Of a stretch of 64,000 bases of DNA, positions 26,901 through 36,680 are shown piece by piece. The position numbers were made by a program, and so were the translations under genes. The notes below the pieces were generated by a model. The model saw only the letters and a program-made list of their open reading frames with translations, ran no database searches and was not told where the DNA came from. Numbering within the stretch: position 1 is the first letter of the stretch; every line of letters begins with the position of its first letter. Source of the DNA: Marsupella aquatica (taxonomy: Eukaryota; Marchantiophyta); NCBI GenBank assembly GCA_973895155.1, contig OZ316896.1:19716001-19780000 (forward strand), written 5' to 3'.

Positions 26901-27224
26901 CTTGTTGCCCTCAAACAAGTTGTCTGGAGCTCAAGGCATGATGTAGTTACATACTTCTGTAGACTTGTTGGCTATGATGTCATTCACTTGAGATGAGGCA
27001 ATCGTTGAATGATTCCATTTCAAGACCTTGAGATGGCTTTGGATCTTAGAAGTGTACTCCCGACCAGGAAGTCAGTGTAACTAAAAGCCCAGAAGGGATG
27101 ACTGGAGTGTTCATCAATGTGATTATGTCACTGTGGTATTTTGCAGGTTCTTCGCGATTGTACAGAGGATGGTATTATTTCACCCAAGACTTGTGTGTAC
27201 TACCAACACTGGTTGACTTTCTAG
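23912..27224 (+). CDS. RPC6: RNA polymerase III subunit RPC6 (RPC34)
   Basis: Ten exons: 23912-23992, 24757-24843, 24954-25024, 25410-25474, 25702-25814, 25921-26064, 26314-26400, 26500-26628, 26731-26811, 27147-27224. The total is 936 nt and 311 aa (human RPC6 is 316). The N-terminal winged helices run through GLQQSVLDENMKDLDVEV and GIWTMDLKRRTNL. The core block KVYMLFELEPSRDVTGGAFY matches the family's MLY-L-P-VTGG-WY motif. The C-terminus keeps four cysteines at 282, 285, 291 and 302 (IPCGVCP, RDC, PKTC), which bind an Fe-S cluster in this family, and ends YYQHWLTF. RPC6 belongs to the Pol III heterotrimer that recruits TFIIIB and helps open promoters of tRNA and 5S genes. One acceptor, the GAAG before 25410, has a poor pyrimidine tract but is the only phase-consistent choice. 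Confidence 0.93.
24040..24440. repeat. Degenerate tandem duplications in RPC6 intron 1
   Basis: TTTACCTTTAGGTGCTCTGT occurs at about 24048 and 24109. ATCTCTGGAT..TTCGTGA..GCATT..CATCGAA..TTGAAGATCGT occurs at about 24148 and again at about 24340. A stretch near 24239-24285 looks like a decayed copy of exon 1's 3' half and its donor (CATCGTTTTCTCAACC..CATCCGAATG against CAATCGTTTCCTCGACC..AATCCGAATG). Confidence 0.6.
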
Positions 27225-27531
27225 CCACTTAAAAAGCGCTTCTGATTAAAAATAAAGTGCTGGCTGTAAGGTCAATTCATATCAAGATGGGGACGACCTA
27301 TGAAAACATTAAACCCATCGTCTAGGCATCCGGTATGAGCATCAAATACTGCCTTCTAGAATTAGGAGGATAGTCTCCAGCAATGTTAGTTTTGTTAAGG
27401 CCGGGTGTAAAAGAGGCCCTCGTTTGCCAATTAAAGCAGATAAGAGTGAGGGCAACTTGGCCAAGGAGTTTACAAGTAATAGGATTATCTCTTCCAATTA
27501 TTTGAGTGGGGTACTGGGGTTGATGGGCAAG

Positions 27532-27600
27532 AGTTGGGGGTTATCCAATGGAGAAGGCTTGCTACTCAAGCCATGGCTCTCCATTGGATAGCCCCCAGCT
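27532..27600. ncRNA. Long-stem hairpin, possible small-RNA precursor or miniature inverted repeat
   Basis: The arm at 27532-27553 pairs over all 22 positions with the arm at 27579-27600, with only two G-U pairs if transcribed from the plus strand. An inner stem, GGCTTG at 27556-27561 with CAAGCC at 27567-27572, closes on a 5-nt loop. A small 2:6 internal loop separates the two stems. Total length is 69 nt. The size and near-perfect 22-bp arms resemble a plant microRNA precursor, though short. A tiny foldback transposon remnant is equally possible. No target is proposed. Confidence 0.4.
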
Positions 27601-27979
27601 GAAAACGGGGAGAAGAAAGACCAGTACTAATTCAAATCTTGAAGTTTTAGTGGAACAACATATTACAATTGCACAAGAATTCAGGCACCCTCTCTCTCAC
27701 TCCCCATGTATCCATCAATGTATCACCTTCTGTCCTCTCCTCATTGGTACATGAAGAAATGGCCCTTGCGGTGCCTCATGTGGGCAATAGGGCATGTCAA
27801 AGTACTCCCGGAGGCAGAGTGTCTTAAGGGCTGTGGTTTTTTGGACGCATCATCCTTATGGGGTATGCATTTTGGTAGCAGGTAACAATTTGAAGTTGTG
27901 AGAAAGTTATGGGTTGAGTGTTGAGCCCGGTGAAGAGACCTGTGTGATGAAAGGTGAAATGGATGTGGCTGTGCTCCAC

Positions 27980-28620
27980 CTTTTTTTGGCTCAGCCCTTC
28001 AGCAAAACCCATCATTCACCCAAATAGCTAGCGGTGAAAGGCACAATGGGTGGGGCTGTATATATGTCCTCCGGGTGCCACACCTATTCTAACTCGGCCT
28101 GCCTGCAAATTTGTCATGCACCCAAATAGTGAGTGGTGAAAGTTGCAACGGGTCGGGCTGCCCTCTCAATGATCCACACCTTTTTAAACTAGGCCTGCTC
28201 AAGAATGTAATTCCTGTCCGGAAGAAAAGGAAAGTTACTGGTGTGTAACCTTTTCTACTAGTTGCCACCATTTTCACAAACCCTGTGCCCAGAAAGTCTT
28301 GCCCGGTAATGTTTTTTTTCCGGGCAGATATTAAGTATGAAAATGACTTGGAACCTGTTCCACAAAGCTCAGAAAAACTTTTTGGCTGCTGCAGGCCTGG
28401 CAGCATTTCTTCATTTTCTGGTCATAGACTAGCATTTCCTCATTTTCTGGTCATACACTAGTAACCCCAGACCAAACCATCATTACCCTATACTTGCCAT
28501 TCACCCAAACTTCAAGTAATGAAGGCAGACAGGTTAGGCTGCCCTCCGGGTGCTCCACTCCTTTTTTACTCGGCCCTCCAGCAAACTCGCCATTAAAGGG
28601 GCAACAGGTGGGGATGCTTT
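27980..28620. repeat. Degenerate tandem repeat of about 100 bp, interrupted
   Basis: Copies share GCAAA..(C/T)CAT-CACCCAAATAG-(A/T)AG-GGTGAAA, GGGCTG-CCTC-GGGTGC and CACACCT-TTT..ACTCGGCC blocks, near 28002, 28104 and 28495-28590. A different segment at about 28200-28480 interrupts the series. It contains its own 29-bp duplication, AGCATTTC(T/C)TCATTTTCTG at 28402 and 28431. Confidence 0.55.
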
Positions 28621-29047
28621 TAGCTCTTCGGTTCCAGGGCTCAGTCTAAAACCATAAACCCTTCAATTCCTGCCCCTCCGGCTCTGTTAAAACCCTTGCC
28701 ATTCTTTGCAAATGCCTTCGGTTCCTTCAAACCTTCACCATTCGGCCGGTAGAGTAGAACACAGCCATATAGGCTGTTGGTGCTGAAGATTTGGGATTTG
28801 GGTTTGGATTTGGTGATCGAGTTTGCATTTGGTGGTGGAGGGACAGACTTGTGTCGCTCTGTGCATCGTGGTGGATGGAGATGCTTGTGACCCTTTGTGA
28901 ATCATACTGGAGTGACAGACTTGTTGAAATTCGAGGTAGAAGTCAGAGAGTTGGAGGCTATTTTGTGGAGACGAGTTGGGGTTGGGATTTGGAGGCTACG
29001 AAGCTTGGACGCTGAGTGAGCAGTGACAGACTACACAGCTAGCAAGC

Positions 29048-29623
29048 ATGGCGTCTCAAGAACAATTGGAGGTTATTGTTGCACTGTTCAATAAAGCAGT
29101 GGAGGAATTAAGAAGTGGAAGCCGTGCAGAATTGGAAAGAGTAGCGGAGGAAGTAAAAAGAGGAAGCCGTGCAGAATTGGAAAGAGTAGTGGAGGAAGTA
29201 AAAAGAGGAACCCGTGCAGAATTGGAAAGAGCAGCGGCGGAAGTGAGAAGCGTAGTAGCGGAAGATGCGCTGGTTTGGGCTGTTCCATTCATTCAAATAG
29301 TCGCTGGTGAATATGTACGTTTTCTGCTTGGGCCCCATCGACAACCACAACCGCCGAGGTCCAGAACTTGTTTCAGGGCGACAGTCTTTTATGACTTTCT
29401 TGCCATCATTCAGCGAGATTTAAGGATATCCTTTCATGCCGCAAAGGCTCTCTGTGACAGGATCGTGCTTGCGAGAAATTTGAGTGCTCACGGTGATGAT
29501 TTAACATTCAAAGTTTTCCAGTGTCAACGACTTTTTGTGAAGTATCCTGTTTTGAGTAGTTTATTACCTGACCAGCATTCTCTCTTGACGAGGGTACCGG
29601 AACTTCTGTGTCGTTTGCTCTAA
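29048..29623 (+). CDS. Intronless coiled-coil protein with a HEPN-like RN-x3-H motif
   Basis: A single open frame of 191 codons. The ATG at 29048 sits in a favourable context (AGCATGGCG). Residues 23-67 are three tandem 15-residue repeats, GSRAELERVAEEVKR-like, encoded by 45-bp DNA repeats, and form a strongly charged coiled coil. A hydrophobic segment (ALVWAVPFIQIVAGEYV) lies near 74-90. The C-terminal half is helical and contains RNLSAH at 143-148, matching the R-N/D/H-x3-H signature of HEPN ribonuclease domains, in a typical helix (AAKALCDRIVLARNLSAHGD). HEPN domains often cut RNA, but many are inactive. I do not recognise a named family and the domain call is inference from one motif and helix pattern. 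The first repeat region is also open on the minus strand, which I regard as a shadow. Confidence 0.65.
   Translation: MASQEQLEVIVALFNKAVEELRSGSRAELERVAEEVKRGSRAELERVVEEVKRGTRAELERAAAEVRSVVAEDALVWAVPFIQIVAGEYVRFLLGPHRQPQPPRSRTCFRATVFYDFLAIIQRDLRISFHAAKALCDRIVLARNLSAHGDDLTFKVFQCQRLFVKYPVLSSLLPDQHSLLTRVPELLCRLL
29121..29256 (+). repeat. 45-bp in-frame tandem repeat, three copies
   Basis: AGCCGTGCAGAATTGGAAAG recurs with a 45-bp period inside the HEPN-like gene and encodes the 15-residue coiled-coil repeat. Copies are nearly identical at DNA level, pointing to recent expansion while preserving the frame. Confidence 0.85.
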
Positions 29624-31149
29624 ACCGAACGACAGTCCACCCATGAGTAGACGATCATCTTTGCAGAGGGCGATTGGAGTTGGTGAGGGACTAATCAACT
29701 GGGGGCCATTGTTGAGTAGTAAGCTTAGACGATCAGCTTTGGAGCATGGAGGTGGACCGTCATACATGCCATTTAAGCTGCATTGCAGTGCCAGGTTAGG
29801 TAAAGAGATCTTTGTACAATGACATCAGCACGAGAGCGGTCAAGCACTTGGTAGCACTCCGTTGAGGAACCCTGTGACCGTGGAACGAGACTGGAATTGT
29901 ACAAACACCGTGACTCACCTCATTCTCCACGTCTCAGTTCGACGTGTCTGTTTCTCCTCTCCAGATAGACATCGCTAGTCAGGACATTGCCAATGCTCTA
30001 ATCTAATGAATACAGCCTAGCTTCCAATCTAGCATTTCATGGCAAACCAAGGACTTCCATTCTTTTGAATCAATCGAAAACGAGTAACTCAAGACTTATA
30101 TTCTGACTTTTAATCTTGTAGAAACATATCGAGTAAGTCGAGACTTTTGTTCTTTTGGAAGCAAATCGACATCGGTTGCTAATTGTGTGCCAAAGTGTTG
30201 CCGCTCCAACTGGGCAGGTTGCTTGCTCGTTTCCTCTTGTTGCTGGTTCAATAAAGTTGAACTTACTCCTCTCCTGCATTTTGCTTTCTTCGAAGGTACT
30301 TAACTGACTTTTTCCAGAGTATGGGGAGAGAGTGTGTGCAATCGACAAGTATCAATTCTGGACCTCAACCAAACATATCAAGGTATTAGTACAAAACGTG
30401 GAAGATTAGGAGGAAGACGGCAGGGTGTAAAGAGTGCTTCATTGCATCTCTAACCAAAGCTGCAGTACTATAGATCGGCACCCTCATGAACAAATTTACT
30501 TTTATGTGAATCCACTAGTGCTTTTTCATTGATGAATTATTACAAAATTGCCGCTGGTCTTCTCGCTACTTAGTTTTACTCTACACATGGGGTCACCTCA
30601 TATGCTCTCACCGACTATCGTTCTCACTGCACTATGTCCTCTGTGCATCTACCTTACAGTCTTCGATTCAACAATCTCCACACCAACTTTGCATTTTTGT
30701 GCCTGGTCACTGATCTAATGCCAAAAACCTGGAACTCCCTGATTATTATAGACTGGAATCTGATGTAGTAAGGAAACAAATTTTTGATTCTCCGTTCCTT
30801 CCCCCTAACCCTTCTCTTTCTCTTTCGGGGCTCAGTGGACTTAAATTTATTGAACCCCATTCAGTGTTCTACTATCTCCCTCTCTTCAGCCGAAAGAGAT
30901 GCTCTTGTCCCTCATGTCCATCTTTCGAAAATTAGCCTCACCATGATGAGAAGCTACTACCGATACAATATTCAGTCTGAATCCACCAATCACACAACCA
31001 GACAACAAAATGGCTTTCAAAAAGACGGAGTATGGCTAGAGGAACGACGGATCTCTCCGGAGTTGGTTCCTGGCCTCAAGGTTCTCAATCTTCTATGTCC
31101 CTGTTATGCTCCTGAATGTTTAATCAAATCAATACAATTTAACACCCTT
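29624..31149. other. Convergent intergenic region, HEPN-like gene to ABCG transporter
   Basis: Both flanking genes end here. A short duplication with AGACGATCA(T/G)CTTTG lies near 29648 and 29727. Another loose pair (ATCGA..GAGTAA(C/G)TC(A/G)AGACTT) lies near 30070-30150. A 130-codon plus-strand open frame at 30784-31176 runs antisense to the end of the transporter gene and has no known domain. Confidence 0.4.
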
Positions 31150-34100
31150 TCAGTGCTTTATAAAGCGAATTCCTAAATACGCCACAAAACGGGAGAAAAT
31201 TATGTACACAATCAGAATGCCAGCACAGTCACCGATGGTAATATAATCCAGGCCCAACGCTTTAATGGTTTGCTGGCCTGACGTAATGGGGCAGACGCCC
31301 TGCTTCAGTTCCTTAGGCAAGCAGTAAATAGTCAGGCCGTGAAGCTCATTTTGTGAAATAGCAACATAACAGTATTTGACATAGCTAAGCGCATCCAACC
31401 ACGAGAAGTACTTTGGAAGGCTGATAGGTGCCAAGAAGAAGCCCCCAAAGAGTCGGTTTACTTCCAGTAACATGGGTAGCACAGTAACACTGAGATCTGT
31501 GGTTCGACAAAGTGCTGAGGTCATCAGAGCCAAGGATGTTGCAGAGAGCTGGCATAGGATCATGAAGAACATAAATAGGAAGAACTTTCTGGCCTGATGT
31601 TGAAAACCCACCATTCCATACACGACGATGGAGAAACAAATCGGAGAGAGCACCTGGCAAGTTGTTTCAGCGGTGATCTACACAAAGTAACCATTCCCCC
31701 GCCAAGCAGTGCTGTGTTAGATGCATTCAACTGGACACTATGAACGCTTCCAGGAACTCGATTGAATTGACCAACTAGAAAGTTCAAACAGCAGGTGCTA
31801 TAATCCCAGTTCAGTTGATCGTGTCAACGGTCAGTACAGTAATCCCGAGTCCGGAATATGGCAACGAATTGTGGATTTAAGATCCAACATAAGACTTTGT
31901 ATATATAGATGTTTAAGTAGTTTTCAATATAGTTGTACAAGCAATTTGTGAAATTTTACATAAGGTATACAGATATTTACATGGGTTAGCACTGAAACGG
32001 AATCAGAATTTTTCTTAAAATCAGATATAGAGGAACCACGGACTTCTAGAATTTGAACTCCAGCAAGGGACTACTGAACCATCACAGATCTCTTTCCATT
32101 GATAGTGGTCCAACAATTGTCTCCATTGACCACAACCACAAATGAGGATGGTTCAAATTGGTGGTGGTCCACATTAAACACATCCACTGAGAGATTTTGA
32201 AGGAAATGTTACCTTTGCCATGTAGTAGGCTGAAGAAAAATACATCCCAGCGGCTCTTTCTCTCAAGATAAGAACTCGCTCGCTGGGAAAAGAGTTTATG
32301 ACAGTGAGGGCTCCAAACACACCCTGATTAATCACACAGAAGAAGAGGACAGGTTGGCGACGCGTGGTTGAATTTTGGTGATGCCCAATTTGGAAGAAGA
32401 CTCCGCCAATCAGTAGAGCGGTAATAATGCTCTGGATCACCTGCGTGATTACTACATTTTTCTTTCTGTACTGTTCCTTGTAGCCACGATTTAGAAGCAC
32501 AAAATATTGCCGGTGCCATGGCATCCTTTCTCGACTTAAGTGAATTGGCCGATCTAATCCTTCGTCAAGGTTCACCTGTTCAGACATGTGTCACACACTG
32601 GTGGTTGCTGGAGGTACTCACTTCCTGGGAAGACATCCTGTTATAATTTTTAAACAACCAAAAATGAGCTCAGAGAAGCCTTTGACAGAAACAACAGAAG
32701 CAGTTCTTGTGCGTACTGGGCTAGCAACAAAATTGTTTCGCAGCTTCTCTTCATTTGATATCGAATGTTTGTCCGTGTGCGAGATCACATCCAGCAAGTG
32801 GTCAGCAGGATTGGTAAATTCCGGGCAAGGAAATCCTGAGTCCTCAAAAAAATGTAGTACTCCCGGTGCAGAACCTTGATAGATGAGCTGGTCAGAAACA
32901 ACGATAACATAATCATAGATGGAATAGGAAACAATCCACATTATTCTAGTGTGAGGTGAAGTGTTAAAAACAAGAAAAGTTGATGACGACTAGAGTGGGC
33001 TCGGCAAGAAAGGCTGGTCCCATGCCATTTGAATTGAAATACAGGTTCTCGTCAATTCTAGCTTTAGTTCAGTGCTATCTAACAGCAACTCTACGACTTC
33101 TCTGCGGCTCCTCTTCTGCAGCAACAAAGTTGACTGGATGATGACGTAAAGTTGTGGCAAATTCTGATTTTATGCACGGCACAATCTTGTTACCCATTTC
33201 TGAAAGTGATCGCATGCATTCATGTTTCATTCATTCAATCTTCTGATATATAGTTTTTGGAGACAAACGTCCTTCATGCAATTGAATAAGTCACGGTGTC
33301 GAGAGAGAAACAAACCTTTCCACCTTTAAGAATAATCAAAAACTGGAAGAGATTGAAGATCTTCGATTGGGGCTGGTGAATTGTGCAAACAACTGTGCAA
33401 AACCTTTCATCTGCAATATCCCTAAGCAGCGTGCAGACAGAAAGTGCCGTGACGCTGTCAAGTCCTGCAGGACAGGTAGACTCCCATCAGACTACATCAT
33501 ACTTAACTTTTTAGTTTTTTCAAAACGATTAAAGCCTATCAGGAATGACAAGAATGCGTCTCGCAAAAACCCACAATAACGTGCTTGACCTCCAGGGAGT
33601 GTTTGACAGTCAAGCCAGATAAACGCTTATACTAGAAATTGCAACGCGATTGGAAGGCTCGAGTAATTGGATCTTAAGTTAAGGATCTCGGGAATAATTG
33701 GGAGATCACATCCAGCAAGTGGTCAGCAGGATTGGTGTTCAAAGAGTCAGGTGAGCTCAGACATCATTGCAAATATGGGTGGGGAAGATGCATTTGGATT
33801 GAATTACTCAGCAAGGCAAGCAATGAATCCCAATGCCTTTCAAATCTTCATGATGCATGAAGTAAAGGTTTAGAGATGTGGGTCACAAGCGTCAAAGGGG
33901 CCTTATTATCAAGTGATGATAGTGAGTGTCTTTGCTTGAGACGCAGTGTACTGTAATTAGAAGGCTTCATACCTGACGTAGGCTCATCCAAAAAGAGGAG
34001 CTGAGGGCTCGTTAAAAGCTCCATTCCTATTGCCACTCTCTTCCTTTCTCCGCCACTGATGCCTTTCCTCAAAGCGCTGCCGATGACAGTCCTCCGACAA

Positions 34101-36680
34101 TGCTCTAAACCCATCTGTATTCATTGACAATTGTTCAGCCCCTTCCACTCTGCCTATAAAATAGGATCGACGACACCATCTGATTCTCTATTAAATGCCT
34201 CAAACTATCACACACATGTTTCGCATGTCCTTGGCAGGGGAGACATCTTCTGACACTAGAATTTAATGGCACAATGAATCACTTACAAAAATAATCAGAT
34301 GATGACGTCATGTAGAAATAAACAAACCAATTCGGGAGTGTTATATCGTAAATTCAACATCTCTTGGTCTCTACTGTAACTTAGTCCTTCGACAGCAAGA
34401 CAATATGTGGCTCACACTTCTTCACACTGGAGATTCCCCTGGTCGACCTGCTCTAAGCGGACGTTTCATGACTTCTTTTTGCCTCAAACATTTCAAATAA
34501 TTCCGTTCCATGACTTCTCACGTAGTGCTTACCTGCTTTACAACAATATTAACCTTTTCCGCCAACTCGTCTTCGGTGAAGGTAGGTTCCAGCTTCAGCT
34601 TCACGGTATACCACAGAATCTCGTCCACGGTCAGGTGAGGATTCAGCAAGTCATCTTGCATCACGTATCCAGACATTCGCTTAAGGTCCGCATTTGTATA
34701 CTCTTTCCCGTTGAGACGAATTTTTCCAGTTACAGTTGCCGACCTATCCATTCGACAAGCCAATGCATTGAGCAAGGAAGTTTTTCCTGAACCACTTGGG
34801 CCCATGATGGCAGTAAAACCAGTGTGAACTTGGCCACTCAAATCGTCCAGTACCGTCTTTCCATCCCTGCCGGGGCAATGGCAAGTTTAGAGGATCAAAC
34901 ACATACATTTGGGCAAATTGTAGCTTCAAACGAATGTCCACAAGACGGATCTTGACCGCTGCCGACTTCTATCTCAGAACAAGCAAACGAGAGCCAGAAT
35001 TGTCGTCAATGCCCGTGAGTATGTGACAGAGCGCTTTTGGTCTTTGTGGTTGTATTGACTTAAGACCACACGGTTTGCTTTGTCCGAGTGGGTAAAAATG
35101 TCAGTTAGTAATAACTAGCATCTCTCATCATGGACAAGGAACGCATGAGGAAAGCAAGTAGTGACAGGATACACAATGACAGCAGGCAACACGTGCTGCA
35201 GAGAAGTCAAAAGCGGGTGGCGAACTACTTCCAGCAAAGCAGGTCTCGCACCTTGCTTACTCTATCTCCTTTTACATGATGTGCTTTAGAAGGAAAACGC
35301 ATGGAAGGGCTGAGACGAGGTTCTTCAAAACCGGTGGACCTTGAATTCTTAAGCTACTGGACAACTTTTCTAACATCTGGAACAGCATCAAAGTGCCTTC
35401 CCGAATGCTTACAAAGTTTCAGTTGGTAGCTCAGTTCAAGAGCGTGGTTTTCACCTGGATTTTACAGTCATATTGGTCCAGGAAAGCACAACAGCTCCTA
35501 GAGCTCCGGTGAAAGGCATCTTTGACAATCGTTTGCCATCTCTTCCCGTGAGAGGGGGCGAGCCATTCCGCCCCTCATTGATGTCACCGGTCGTCGTTCT
35601 TCGGCGACCATGATACTTCGGCTCCCCTCCAGAGGAAGCGATATCACTTGTAGAAGTCCGTCTACCTGGAGATTTGTCCGGACTGCTGCTGCGTTTCTTC
35701 TCGGCCGAAAAGTTCCCTCCAATCGTACTCCTTCTGGCTGAATTGTAAGTAGGCTTCAACACCGATGAAGACACATCGCTCGTGGATACTCGTCGTCCTG
35801 GAGATGGACTACGAGGGGGAAGGTTACCTGCTCCATTTGCATTTGCGGCAGCTTGCTTAAACCTGAACACCGACAAACTGGGTCTAGCGCTGTCAACTCT
35901 TGGCGGACTGCCACTGCCACGACGCTGATTGACATAACTCGGCCTGGAATTCTGGACTTGTACTGGTGGACTAGAGACACGACGAACCGACACGAAACTG
36001 GTTCTGGGATTTTCGTCCAGAGGAGGACTAGAACTTCGACGCTCCATATTTATGAAAGTGGGTCTGACTACGTCCGGTCTCGGTGGATCCACGCTGACGT
36101 AGCTGTGTCTGGCATAATCATCTCTGGGATCCACATTCAGATAGGTGGTTCTACTGGAATCAAGGCTGGCTGGATCCACAATTACATAACTGGTTCTCGT
36201 GGTATCAGGATTCGGTGGGTTCCAGTCGTTTATCGTGTTATCAATGCTCGGTGGATCCACATAAGAGGTTCTGGCAGAATCTGGGTGGAGCCTGGATGGG
36301 CTGCTATTCCGACGCTCCAGGGTTTTATAGCTGGGTCTATGCTCGACCATCTGACTTGGAAGACTGTCCTGGGGAAGAGGTTGGTTGTCAGTTTGTAAAT
36401 TCGACATGCGACGATCTCGAGTGTAGGGATCGTCCTCCAGCTTCACCCGGAGAATGGTCTGTGTGTCTGAGACCTCCCTGTCGAGTATGATAGCTCTGCC
36501 CAAATCAATGGTAGGAAATCTACTCATATCGACAATCCTCGGATCGTCCATCTGCCCGGCTTCAACGTGAGAGTCCACATAGTGTTGATAATTTTGAGCC
36601 CCATTGTTTGCCTGTCCTAAGTTCTGCTCCAAGTCTTCTGGAGTCACCGAGTCTGACATTGTGGGCAGAAGTAATACCAA
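31150..36680 (-). CDS. ABCG (WBC) half transporter with a long N-terminal extension
   Basis: Seven exons on the minus strand, in coding order: 35455-36680, 34533-34866, 33973-34114, 33316-33464, 32717-32887, 32213-32575, 31150-31677, giving 970 aa. Starting at the next in-frame ATG at 36659 would give 963. Residues 1-408 are a disordered Ser/Arg/Pro-rich extension with about eight degenerate repeats (RTSYVxVDPP type). The nucleotide-binding domain follows: Walker [10 protein letters not shown] near 431-439, Q-loop YVMQDDLL, signature ISGGE at 539-543, Walker B LLFLDEP at 559-565, and H-loop TIHQP at 596-600. The membrane domain comes last, with about six helices in exons 6-7, as expected of the NBD-TMD order of ABCG half transporters. 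These dimerise and move lipids, hormones or xenobiotics across membranes. The substrate is not predictable. The extension makes it much longer than the usual 600-750 aa. The GTACGC donor ending exon 5 is the weakest junction. Confidence 0.9.
33701..33737. repeat. Copy of an ABCG exon fragment inside an intron of the same gene
   Basis: GAGATCACATCCAGCAAGTG, continuing GTCAGCAGGATTGGT, is found both in exon 32717-32887 (about 32781-32815, coding the DHLLDVIS region) and at about 33702-33736. The second copy lies within the intron between exons 33973-34114 and 33316-33464. The match of some 35 bp is perfect. Confidence 0.85.

Larger units (their letters stand above)
27225..29047. other. Intergenic region between RPC6 and the HEPN-like gene
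   Basis: No gene was supported. It contains the perfect-stem hairpin at 27532-27600, a degenerate repeat tract at 27980-28620 and the presumed promoter and leader of the gene starting at 29048. That leader, about 28780-28990, is strikingly T/G-rich on the plus strand. Confidence 0.5.

Noticed and set aside
35853-36398. 181-codon plus-strand frame
   Set aside because: Antisense shadow of the repetitive first exon of the ABCG gene.
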